This document shows, in pieces, positions 25,175-35,544 of a DNA stretch of 64,000 nt. How positions within the stretch are numbered: the first letter of the stretch is position 1; the number at the start of each line of letters is the position of its first letter. The stretch lies in contig VXBA01003818.1 in the NCBI GenBank assembly GCA_013399895.1, positions 225,293-289,292 on the forward strand, read 5' to 3'. Source of the stretch: Serilophus lunatus. Lineage: Eukaryota > Chordata > Aves > Passeriformes > Eurylaimidae. The position numbers and the translations under genes are program-made. The notes below the pieces were generated by a model. The model ran no database searches, had not been told where the DNA came from, and worked only from the letters and a program-made list of their open reading frames with translations.

Positions 25175-26599
25175 GAATAAATACACTGTGTGCTCACAAC
25201 TTGAGAACATGCATCATATACCTAAACTATCCCTCAGGCCTCTGCAGCTGGTGTGAGTTACACAGACTGTATGGCTCCTTGTGTTTTTAATTAGTATTCA
25301 ACTCAGAAGTTAAGCACCTGATAATACAGAGTTCGGTTGTTGGTACATAACGGATTCCACTGCAGACTCTCCTGCTGCCTCAGGAAAGCTGGGAATATCT
25401 TCTGAAGTATTTGTGGAGTGGGGCCTAAAGAAGGAATGTGTTGGCATTGAAGGCCTGAATCCGTCCCTGAAGATCACTGGATGAGCTGCTGAAAGGATGG
25501 AAGTTCTTGCTCTTTATTTCAGCAGATTCAGTCCTTTGTGATGAAATACAGGACGTTGCTGGGAGATGCTGAGTGCTGGATTTAAGGCCTGGCCCTTATT
25601 AATACACTTCATCCTCCATGAAGAGCTGAGTGAAATAGTGATTCTTCCCAACCTGGAGCTGCTGTCAGGTCTATCATGGTTTATTTATTTACTTAAGAAT
25701 TTGGCAAAATGCCTTATGTTGGATTTAATTCTGCTTAGAAGGAATATTTGGTATTACAAAGGAATGATTTTAGCCAAATTTTGCAAACACTATTCAGCAT
25801 TATTATTTGCTTAACTAACTTTTGGAATTTTTAAAGATCTTTTTTTTTTAAGAATTTTTCCTTTTTTTCCCCTCAGAATATTGTAGTTACTAAAAACATT
25901 TCTATAAGTAGCAGCCTTTAATTTTGTTTGTTTTTTAAACTATAGCATTTCCTCTCTATAGTCGTATGCTTCAGGGCATTCCAGACAAGTATAAACCAGC
26001 TGCTGTTCGCCACCATTGACTGCCTCTGGTCAATTAAAACTGCAGGAGCATTTAAATGAGCTCAGGTGTCTCAGTCAGTGCAGGCTCTTTGTTGGGAACA
26101 CAAAATTTGCGAGATTTTCTGGCTGAGAAAATTCCTGGCTGTGGCAGCGAAGCCACTGTGAGTGCTCACCCCTCCTTCCCAGCCTGGATCAGAGGTGACT
26201 GGTGGTCACTGTGCTGACTTGTGCTTTTCCCTGTTATGCTGTTTTGACTCACAAGAGAAATTCCAGGTGTAATTTCACCACCTGGAGTTTGCTGACAGAG
26301 CCAAGGGGACACTCATATTCGATCCCTTCCAGCCCTTACATGGGTGGGTTTGGAGCTTGTTGAACTCCTCCATACCAATTTCAGTTGCTAAAATGTCTCG
26401 CTGAACAAGGTGCTTTAGCAAAAAAGTAGAGGTAAGCCAACTACTACACTTAGTAAGGATTTTAGAAGTATTGGAGCTGAAGCAAAGGAATTGAATGGTA
26501 CAGCTGAAGTCAGGAGGGGAGGCAGTGCAACCTGCACCTGTTTTTTACTTAAGCTGTTGCTTCTTCATTGTGCATTATCAGTAAAGCTGGTTGAGTTAG

Positions 26600-27075
26600 A
26601 ACAGAAACATACAGGTTTGAAAAAACCTTTAAGACCATCAAGCACACCATTAACCCAGCACTGCCAAGCCCACCACTACCCTCTTCCCCCAGGTGCCACA
26701 TCTACATGTCTTTTACATACCTCCAGGGTTGGTGACTCCACCACTTCCCTCAGCAGCCTGTTTAATGCTTGACAACCCTTTTGTTGAAGAAGTTTTTCCT
26801 AATATCTGGTCTAATCCTCTCCTGAGGCAACTTGAGACTGTTTCTACTGTCAAGTTGCTTATTTCATTCTTCATGGAGAAGAGACTGACCCCCACCTGGC
26901 AAGTGACATGATCCACACTGAGCCTCCTTTTCTCCAGGCTAAGCCTCCCCAGCTCCTTATCAGACCCTGATAAGGGTGCTGCAGACCCTTCAGCAGCTCT
27001 GTTCCTTTGCTTTGGACATGCTCCAGAGCCTCAATGTCTTTTTCTGTAGTGACCAACCCAAAAGTCAAATTATTC
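26600..27075 (-). mobile_element. 5'-truncated CR1 LINE in the TMEM164 3' UTR
   Basis: Read on + the text follows the complement of the avian CR1 3' region: CATTAACCCAGCACTGCCAA, GGTGACTCCACCACTTCCCT, CAACCCTTTTGTTGAAGAAG, CCTCCTTTTCTCCAGGCTAA. On - it encodes a broken C-terminal ORF2 tail containing KDIEALEHVQ. The 5' end is truncated inside ORF2, typical of CR1, and the terminal octamers are eroded. It lies antisense to TMEM164. Confidence 0.9.
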
Positions 27076-28026
27076 CCTCCCTTCCTGTGCCCCTTTTTGA
27101 AGGCTTTCAAATCTTAGTATTTCATGTTGGTTTATGGTGAGTCACCACAAGAAACTACATCTGCATAGCTGAGAGGCTCCACAGAAGGGAAGGACAGGTC
27201 AGAATGGGAGCAGAAAGGGAACAAACTTGTGGAAAAAAAACATCATGGAACTTTGCATCCTTCATCCTTTACTCCTCATTGTCTCTGGTATCTGTTGGGA
27301 ATGTGCATCAGCCAGAGCTTGTTCCACATGCAGGATATGGGAAAGCAGAATACTTCATCTCCGTAGCAGTTGTTTGTTGTTTTCCCTGGCAAGGGCTGAT
27401 TTTTCTTTTCCCCTAAAGGTTTCTTTTATAGGCAGTTACACTATACAGATGATTTCTTTGGTTGCTTTTATTCTTATTTATGCAGGAAATGAAAGAGCAA
27501 AACTCTACTGCTGCTCTTGGGAATTAATTGCTTTCACTGCTGGGGTATTACGCACACAATCTATGTCAAGATGACTTGAAGCTGTTGCCCAGTACCTGGT
27601 GACGAGATTTTCTGCTCTTGCAGTGCAGTGTAGAATTGAAAGGGTTGTCCTGCTCCTCCTAGTCTAATGTGCCCAAATCCTCTGCCACAGCACTAACAGT
27701 TACGGCAACGGTGGCAATAGCTGGGGACAGAACAGGAGTCAGGCTGTACAGCCAGAGCTTCTGTTCCCAGCATCTGAACCCAAGTGTAAAATCATCCCAA
27801 AGTGGGCTCATTTGCTGTCCATGAGCAAGTTGGGCACAATCCCAGAAAAATTCCTTGTGCAGTGCTGCTGCCTGGCCTTCACCGAGACACTGGTATGTAT
27901 TAAGGGGTCTGAACAGAGCCCTCTTATTTTTAGTATTGTAGGCACCTCAAAAGAAACGAGGAGCAAGTAAATTGATTATTTCTGCTGCCAGCAGGTAGCT
28001 GCATTTCCCTCCAAATATACCCATAA

Positions 28027-28052
28027 AATAAAGCATTATTAACTGCAATAAA
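28027..28052 (+). terminator. Tandem poly(A) signals inside the TMEM164 3' UTR
   Basis: Two AATAAA hexamers (28027-28032 and 28047-28052) lie 20 bases apart. They are followed directly by CTTGTTTCTGGTGGGTTTG, a strong GU-rich downstream element. This is a good candidate for alternative polyadenylation, giving a 3' UTR of about 4.5 kb. Confidence 0.45.
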
Positions 28053-29440
28053 CTTGTTTCTGGTGGGTTTGTTTATGCAGCCTTAGTAAGTAGCCCTCCA
28101 AAGCACAGAAATGAGACAGTTGCATTTCTGCACCCACTCTTGTATTACAGCTTCAGCTGTGCAGGACCCCTGCAGTGCTATTTTTCCAAGGATTCAGACA
28201 CTGTGCAGTGTCTGAGCTGTATCTATTTGTTTAACTTCTTCCTATTTAAGCACCGAAGGAGAATCTGCATCTTGTTTCTTTTGAAGGGTGAAAATGAACA
28301 GCTCTTACCCATATGTGTATAAATTAAAGCCAGTCTATGAACATGCACCTGGAGCTGGTTTTGGTTCACCTTCTTCAGTTCAAAGATGCTGCTCTTAAGC
28401 AAAGCATATGTGTGCTTGAGCAGCTGCTGCCTTCCTGAACTTGGGAGACAGGAAAAGTCAGTCCCTTTGCAAATCTTGAGGTTAGAGAGTAACCTAATTA
28501 AACATTTCTATTTCTGGCCACAATCAGGTTTGATATTTTTTATATTTGCTATCATTTTGTAAAGCCCAATTGTATTTTTCTTCCAGAAATGGCATTTGCA
28601 ACTGTTAAATGGCTATGCTTTTATGTCCTAAGCCTTGCATCTAAATTGGATTTGTTTTCTATGCCTCCATAGCCAATGGAAAATAGAGCTCTGCTGTTTT
28701 CTTCAGTGTTGCACTTACTCCACTTGAGGTGGATTCCTATGAATTAAACTAGTCCTGATTAGTTAACAAAGCTCTGAGAAGGCCAAATGCCAGGAGAGGG
28801 CCTATGTCAGCCTTGGTGGGAGGTGCAAGGTTTCTGCAGGGTCAGCTTTGATATTTTCATTTTTACAGTGACAAGACTTGTAACAAATCTGTTGATTTTT
28901 GGTGATCTCATACTTCCAAGAGCTATTGCTGTAAATCTGTCTTGCAGCTGTTGGTGTAACTTAGTCAAAGCCAAGCTGGTTTATAAATAATTTTATTTTT
29001 CTTCAGGGTCAATTTTGTACTTTTTTAAATTATTTCTGCATTTACTGAGTCATTATCCCAATGCTGCAGAGGACGCAGCAGGCAGACCAGTGAGCAAACC
29101 CTGCTCTCCCCATCCACACTGTGCCAGGGAGCTGGAGCACAAAGGTCTGGTTCCCCCACCCTCTGGTTCAGGCATGGTGTTACCCACACAGAATGGTTCG
29201 GGCAAGGATGGAAGTGGATGGGCTCAACTGCCACATATGCTGTTAGTTCTGAATACTTTGTAAGTGTTATAAATTTTGTAAACTTTTTAATGTGCTAAAC
29301 CTTGGATATGAGGTAACATTTACAGATACGGGGTAATTTGTGTACTTGTTTTTTGTATTTTGGTCTGATGATGGGGTTTTTTTGTTGTGCCCTGAGTACA
29401 GATAATTGGGCAAATAGTTGTTAAACCTTTGAATTAAACC

Positions 29441-29446
29441 AATAAA
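29441..29446 (+). terminator. Candidate distal TMEM164 poly(A) signal
   Basis: A canonical AATAAA is followed within about 30 bases by TTTTGG and CTTTGTTGTC, a plausible downstream U/GU-rich element. It is the last good + strand signal before the AMMECR1 end. This is a motif-level call only. Confidence 0.5.
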
Positions 29447-29465
29447 TGCATTTTAATGGATTTTG

Positions 29466-31164
29466 GACAGCTTTGTTGTCATTCTAATTGTGCCATGCAT
29501 AGAGTTTGTCTTAACTTTTTATAACTAGGCAAGAAAACCAAAATTGACTTCAATTTGTAGCATTAAGAATTACAGCAGAAGATGGTAGAACATATACAGA
29601 AGTTTTTAGCACAAAACTGTTCAGAGAGCTGTGCTAGTAACTGCAGTACTGTATTGGAGAGCCCCACACCAGAAGTGATGGCAAAGAAATTCTGATGCAT
29701 TTCAGGCTCTAATTAACATGACTGCAGTCTAGTTACATGTATCCTTAAGACCCAGTATAGCTCAGAGAAGCAGGTTACTTCTTTTTGTGAGGTTCCTGGT
29801 AAAAGAACCTACTCGATAGGCCTGCCTTGTATTATGTATTGTATTTTTCAATTTTTTCAGGCAGCTGGGGACCAGAATCAATTCTCCAGCTTAATTTCTC
29901 TGGAACATTATAAAGCCTCATATAACAGCCTAAGTAGAAATGCAGTGTGAAGTGCTGTACTGCAGCCTGAGATGAACCGAGAAAGCAATTTCCCTTTGCA
30001 GGCTCTGCTAATTCTTCTCAGCAGTTCTCTATAACTAATTGGAAATCAGCCTTTCATTGTTTAATACCAACAGATATGTAGAATAAGCAAGTTTCCCCAT
30101 CAGAAACAGCCTCAGTGCTACTCTTGTCAGTTTGACTTTTACAGCATGGTAACTACACTGCTGGCTGAAACAGTGAGAGGAGTGGGAAACTCTGAGTAGG
30201 AAGTCATAACCAGCTCTCCATCTCAATGGCCTGAGGGTTTGAGGTGAGTTTTACACAGTTTAGACTAATGCTACTAAAGCTGTGAGGTACTAAACCAGTG
30301 ATGGAAGCTATTTACTAGGGCAGGTTTCCTTTTAGAGTTTTTTTTTAATCTAAATCAAGACTTCAGAGCAAGTGGAGTAATGGCTGCATCAGTCTTCAAC
30401 TTCCAAAGGTTACATGGATCCCCTTGGTTTGTTTTCAAAGACTTTGCATCTACAGCCAGCAGAGCTATGAATATTGCATTAGTCAAAGGCAAACAAAAGC
30501 CCTTCTAACATCAGATGTGAGGTCCAGGGAGAGGGAATGCTTTGTCTCAAGAATTATCCTACAGCAGCCTCAGTAGAAAGCATCAGAGCACCAAGAATTT
30601 GGCTCAGGGAACAAAATTCTCCAACTTGGTTTTACTTCTCTTGGTACTTCGTTTTGCTATTAGCTGGACTGTGGCTTTGACAGAGATCCTGTGCTACACC
30701 TTTTGCCACAATATTCTGTTGAACAGTCTGGCTGTAAGTGGTGTAGGAGATGCATTGGTTACACCAGTATAACTCAAGTTTTGCTTCAAAAGATTCAAAC
30801 CATTTCCCCCTCTCACAGGAAGGAGCTGCAGCCTGGACAGAATTCCATGTTTAAAGTTAGACATAAAAAGTATAAAACTGAACTGGTAATTGATATAAAT
30901 ACACCAATATAAATAATAACTGATGTAATCAATATAAATGTTGATTTAACTTGGGAGTGTTTAGTGACTCACTTCTGAATTAGACTGAAAGCTGTGTGTA
31001 CCTGTTTCCAGTCTTTTCCTAGAGCAGACAGAAGAGAAAGAGTTAATCCCAGGAAAATATTTCAAATACACCCCTAGACTTTGACATTAACACCAGGTAC
31101 AAATCCTTAACTAAAAACACTGACCAAGCCACACAATTAAGCAGAGAAACATAAAAAGAAATAG
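29466..31164. other. Intergenic gap between convergent TMEM164 and AMMECR1
   Basis: About 1.7 kb separates the two inferred poly(A) ends. I see no gene, RNA or mobile element in it. If either transcript uses a further site, its UTR could extend into this gap. Confidence 0.6.
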
Positions 31165-31181
31165 TGATTCTTTTTCCTTAT

Positions 31182-31187
31182 TTTATT
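31182..31187 (-). terminator. Candidate AMMECR1 poly(A) signal
   Basis: AATAAA on the - strand (TTTATT on +) lies about 4.24 kb past the AMMECR1 stop and is followed by a T-rich downstream stretch. This placement gives a UTR of the length expected for the long AMMECR1 transcript. Other - strand AATAAA hexamers upstream (for example 31934-31939) could give shorter forms. Confidence 0.5.
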
Positions 31188-32113
31188 GGGTAAATGATTG
31201 AAAAGGTAATAACAATAGTGTTAAAACTACTACAATATCTTTCCACAGCCATATCTCACAGACCCACAGATAACCTTCTAGCATTTTTTTTTTCTTTTTC
31301 CCCATTTTTCTCTTAAGCCGTACTTATATTAAAATGCCCATTTCAACAGTTTCTTCACACTAATAGCAATTAAATGTGGAAGGAAGGAGGATCTAGTTAT
31401 AAAGGAAGGGGGTTCAGGTAATCTGTGATATTACTGTACTCAATCAAGTTGCTAAGGAAGGAAGGAAAAGACCGAGGCCTTACAAGCTACTCCAGGTAGC
31501 TCTAAGCCCACTGTGTCACCATGGCATTGAAGATAACTCAAAATGCTGGTGAACAATTTAAAGTAATTTCTTTTTTTGTAACATATAAAACACTAAAATA
31601 ACTTAGAAACTAGATCCAAATATCTTGAAAAGAATCAACTTTGATATACAAAAACAGTCATAAGTTGTTACAAAAGTTTCAAACAAAAGTTTGTTTTCTC
31701 AGTGCGTTTATGTACCAGCACAATTACTGGGTCCAGAGCAAAGAAAGAGGTTTTTCTTTATTTTTTCTTTAACAGTAATAAAAAATGAGGAAAACATATC
31801 TCTGTATATAAAGAATCATTGCTGGTCTTAAGAATAAATGTAACTGGAAACCCTTAAATCTGAGAGGCACACGTTGGGTTTCTCTTTTTTTTTTCTTTTT
31901 AACTTTTTTTTAACATAAACGGAAAGTCACCAGTTTATTTCAGTGGAGGAGATATTCAGACTCCCCAAATAAACTTAATTCAATTAACATCACTAGCAAA
32001 AATCAGTTAGAAACTGTACAAAAATAAAAAAGTTAACACATTTAATCCTGCAGGGATTTTGTAAGGACTGGAAGGCAGGCTTTAGGAGCAGCATTTGGGC
32101 ATGGCTGGAGGCT

Positions 32114-32121
32114 TCTTTGGT
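32114..32121 (-). promoter_or_regulatory. miR-9 8-mer seed site in AMMECR1 3' UTR
   Basis: On the transcribed strand the octamer is ACCAAAGA, an exact miR-9-5p 8-mer match. Only the seed has been considered; conservation and use are unknown. Confidence 0.3.
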
Positions 32122-32224
32122 TCGATCTAACACACATAAGAGATGTAACCTACTCCAGACAACAATTTTAAAAACCCGCACATTTGAAGACAAGTAGAGG
32201 TCCGTATACAAACGCCAGGTGTGC

Positions 32225-32345
32225 CAGTGGCTGTGCCCCCCTCGGCTCCAGGGTGTCTCTGAGGGCAGGGCAGGGCTGAGCCCTCCCTGCCGCGGCAGCA
32301 GCGCGGGGATGGTGCGTCGGGGCTGCGGTGGCAGCGGGAAGGACA
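32225..32345 (-). other. GC-rich, CpG-containing island inside AMMECR1 3' UTR
   Basis: About 120 bases of high GC, with several CpGs, lie in an otherwise AT-rich UTR. The island includes the perfect 12-bp palindrome CTGCCGCGGCAG at 32287-32298. It may form RNA structure or be a small regulatory element. I see no coding or splice signal linked to it. Confidence 0.55.
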
Positions 32346-33905
32346 CTTGAAGCATCACTAAGTAACAGCTTCATGTCAAGTCTACGCTTTGGTTGTCTAA
32401 CTCAGTTTACAGAACAGGGTTTTTAGGAACATTAAGCAAGAGAATGAAAAAAAAAAAAAAGCCCCCAACAATCCCTTTAATGGAATAAGGCAAACTGAGA
32501 AGTGCTCATTTAAAAAAAAAAAAAAATAGATCAGCATTTCAACTCAAACAGTGAAATAAGCTACTTGGTTGTACCTTAACTTCTATAAAGTACCCCAAAT
32601 GAAGAACAAATAAGTCTGTAGCTAACCCAAACAATAAAAGGTATTTAAACGTAACTACAAGGGAATGACATTTGTGAGAGCAATTGTTGATCAGCTTTAA
32701 GCAAACAGACCTATTCTGTGCCAGTGCATGTCACAGTGAGCTGCATGTTTGGTACAAAGAAACCCACAATTACACAGAAACGATCTGCAGCAATTCAGCA
32801 CTGCGTGCTGAGGAGGTAGGTGCCCTAGAAACACTGTAGGTAGACTGATTATTCCAATCTTCAAGAAAAATATCGTACAATCTGATTGACCACAGACTCT
32901 GTAACAGTTTTTTAGTTAGTGATACAAAACTCTGGTCCAGAAGGGTCTGGCAGGAGCTCGGTTCAAAAGCACACCTTTACAGTTTGTATAATACCCTTTA
33001 ACTATATTTTTAAGCAACAGCTACTAAGAGATAGACAAAAATGCATTGTGCATTATGCTGTATACAAAAAGGAGACAAAACTATCCTTTTCTCCCCCAAG
33101 CCATGGTGGGAAGTATTGCTGACCTTGTCCTTAAGAACCTGCAGGATTGTTTATTCATCAGTATATCATTATTACACTGGTAAGAAATTCTGTATAACAT
33201 CTGCATATATCGAAGATTTTTTAAAAAATCTGATATGATTTTAGATCCGCATGACCAGTCACGTGACCTTCTTGAGGTTGATTAGCACCTTTCAATACAT
33301 ATATATTTTTATATATAATAGATCTTTTTAAAAAACTTCTAACAATGAGCCCATGCAGAAGCACGAGCGAGCTGTAACGAGATGACAGATAAAGATGGGG
33401 TTGGATGACTTTTTTTTGCAGCAGAATGATTCAGTTTGTGCTCAGGTTCCCTATAAGGGCAAGGAAAAAAACCAACACAACTCTATCAGGTAGCCCCTTG
33501 TTCACATTTCCACTTGAAGACTAATTTATCTAAAAGTGTTCCCCAAGTAGAAACAAGACAACAGTATCATCCAAAATAGCCTCTGTATAAACATCTACTA
33601 ATTTTTGCAGCTTCTGGCTGGCATCTCTTGGCTCCTGAAATTTCAGGCCCTCTGCTTATAAATTAAGGCATCGCAACTGAAAATGGTAATATTTGGACAT
33701 AAATGCTGTGGATGAAGGAATACCAAAGACCTTCTACAAGAACCTCCATAGAAATTAAGTGGCAAAGCTAACCTCACATAAGGGATGAGAATAATTTATC
33801 CTTACCTGGTTTTGAAACCCTATTGAAACATCTTGCTAGTTAGACCAATTTTTTTTAAAGCCAACCGAATTTTAATGGATTTTATCTGAGTTTTATGCAT
33901 CTCTA

Positions 33906-33913
33906 TATTTACA
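33906..33913 (-). promoter_or_regulatory. Pumilio-type element in AMMECR1 3' UTR
   Basis: The transcribed strand reads TGTAAATA, an exact TGTANATA match. This is motif evidence only, in an AT-rich setting. Confidence 0.25.
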
Positions 33914-35429
33914 AACATTCATTATTTAAAGTAACTGGAGTTTCTGCTTACTGTGGTTTACTCACATATCTTAGGAAGGTCTTTTCTGCAACAGACGGCC
34001 TGTGCTGTCCCCTAGAACATGCACTGAGCTGCAACAGGCAGCAGTGGGAGTTCTGCAGGCACAGGAAGAAGGAGTGAGCTCCTGCCATCGACTGGGCTTG
34101 CAAATACACCACACATACCTTTTACTAAATCCTATCTTTACAGCAGGAAAAAGTTCCAATCGGTTTTCTTTCTTCTACTGTGTGGAGGGGTATCAGAATT
34201 ACTACACAGTACTTACAGCTCTCAAGCACTAGTCCTGCAATAGATGAAAACATGTAACATTATGGCATACTTGTACTGGCTGTCTCACAACAGTCTTTCT
34301 TCTCCTAAACAATAGTTAACTTGATCAAAGTATTCATGACTTGAAAAAACAAGTTCAAGAGCAGATGAAAGAACAAAATGGGGATTTCTCTTTCCCAAAA
34401 TAGGTTTGCTATAAACAAAACAAAAATTCTCATCTTAAAGAAAAAAATGTCCAAAACCCTGATGCCAACAGGGTTTTCTAGAACATCTGGAGTATTTGCT
34501 ATATGTTTGCTATGAATTTTATATATAAGTATATAGTTATGTTATAGTCAAAGGCACTAAAATCTAAATCCATTTTCTTCCTAGTATGACATCTGCTACT
34601 CATCAACCTGTTTTTAGAAAACAAATGTACTCCTAATTTGAGTCATCAGAAAGGCATTGTCTCATTACAAATGCATTATAACGACGAGTCTTGACAGGGC
34701 TGGGTTGCCCATGATTCCCAGCAGAGAACAGGAGACAAAGGGATCTGGGAGCCTGCTGGATTACGTCATGCCCTATCAATTAGGCCACTTGATTATGAAA
34801 ATGCTGTCATCACCTCTCCTTGTACAGGTAATCACTTCTCTTCATCCCAAAAAAGCATCCTGTGTGTCAGCCTTGACATTCTGGCTGTATGTGCTGGATC
34901 TGGACATCATGTCTATAACTACATGGAATCTTTACTGTGAGTGTGAGATATTGTACACATGACATTATTAAAAATGTTATGAAAATGCAATTCATTGTCT
35001 ATTTTAATACCTGAATCTGATATGTTTCATTCCCTGCCACACATATTAATGCAAAAGCCATGAATGCCTTTTTGCTAAAGCTAACTGCAATCCTTAAACT
35101 CTTCCTTCCATCCACAGTCACAGAAAGCCTTGATTGATATAATTCAATGTTAATGAAGTAGAAATTTAAATTTTTATAAAAAACCCAAGGGTATATGCTG
35201 CAAAAAAATCTGCAGTGAATCAATAATAAAAAAGTATGGGATCTTTGTAGTAATGTAGTTTTCCCTCCCGTTGCCATGATGAGCTGAACCAACTAAGAAG
35301 CTTCAACATGGCAACGGAAACTATCATCATAAAATGGTACAGTAATAGAGATAGCTAGACCAAGAAGGGGCAGGGTCTCCTGGGAAGAGGTCTGCAGAGA
35401 GGTCCAGTGACTGGTCATGCGGCTCAGTG

Positions 35430-35544
35430 TCAGGAATAATGGTTGTATGGTGGAAGGGGGTGCCCAATACCATTTTGGAAGTGATGATGCTGACGATGGG
35501 CAAGGTACTCTGTGTAGCTCATCGTCATCTTCTCACTGCGGTAC
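35430..35544 (-). CDS. AMMECR1: AMMECR1 terminal coding exon
   Basis: The exon follows a TTCTAG acceptor. One base completes the Arg codon, then 37 residues run from YRSEKMTMSYTEYLAHRQ to the His-rich HHHFQNGIGHPLPPYNHYS, with the stop at 35430-35432. The 115-bp coding length fits exactly. The His-rich, Tyr-ending tail is diagnostic of AMMECR1. Confidence 0.95.

Larger units (their letters stand above)
23541..29465 (+). other. TMEM164: TMEM164 3' UTR (inferred extent)
   Basis: About 5.9 kb follows the stop codon with no intron signature or other gene. The distal end is inferred from AATAAA at 29441-29446 followed by a T/G-rich tract (CTTTGTTGTC). Possible earlier poly(A) signals lie at 24591-24596, 25176-25181, 28027-28032 and 28047-28052. 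The stretch holds a let-7 seed match at 23849, a Pumilio-type element at 24797, an AT hairpin at 25147 and an antisense CR1 copy at 26600-27075. The real end could be shorter if an upstream signal dominates. RNA data would settle it. Confidence 0.6.
31165..35429 (-). other. AMMECR1: AMMECR1 3' UTR (inferred extent)
   Basis: About 4.26 kb runs from the stop codon to the inferred cleavage site. It is AT-rich, with A-runs at 32447-32460 and 32512-32526, an ATATATA-rich tract near 33298-33322, a GC-rich island at 32225-32345, a miR-9-type site at 32114 and a Pumilio-type element at 33906. No open frame in it resembles a known protein. The far end rests on the poly(A) hexamer alone. Confidence 0.6.

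Noticed and set aside
26280..26345. Possible + strand CR1 3' end (GATCCCTTCCAGCCC)
   Set aside because: Only a dozen or so bases resemble CR1 and the flanks do not continue the match, so I did not annotate it.
26871..27110. - strand open frame of 79 codons
   Set aside because: It is the decayed ORF2 tail of the CR1 copy, not a host gene.
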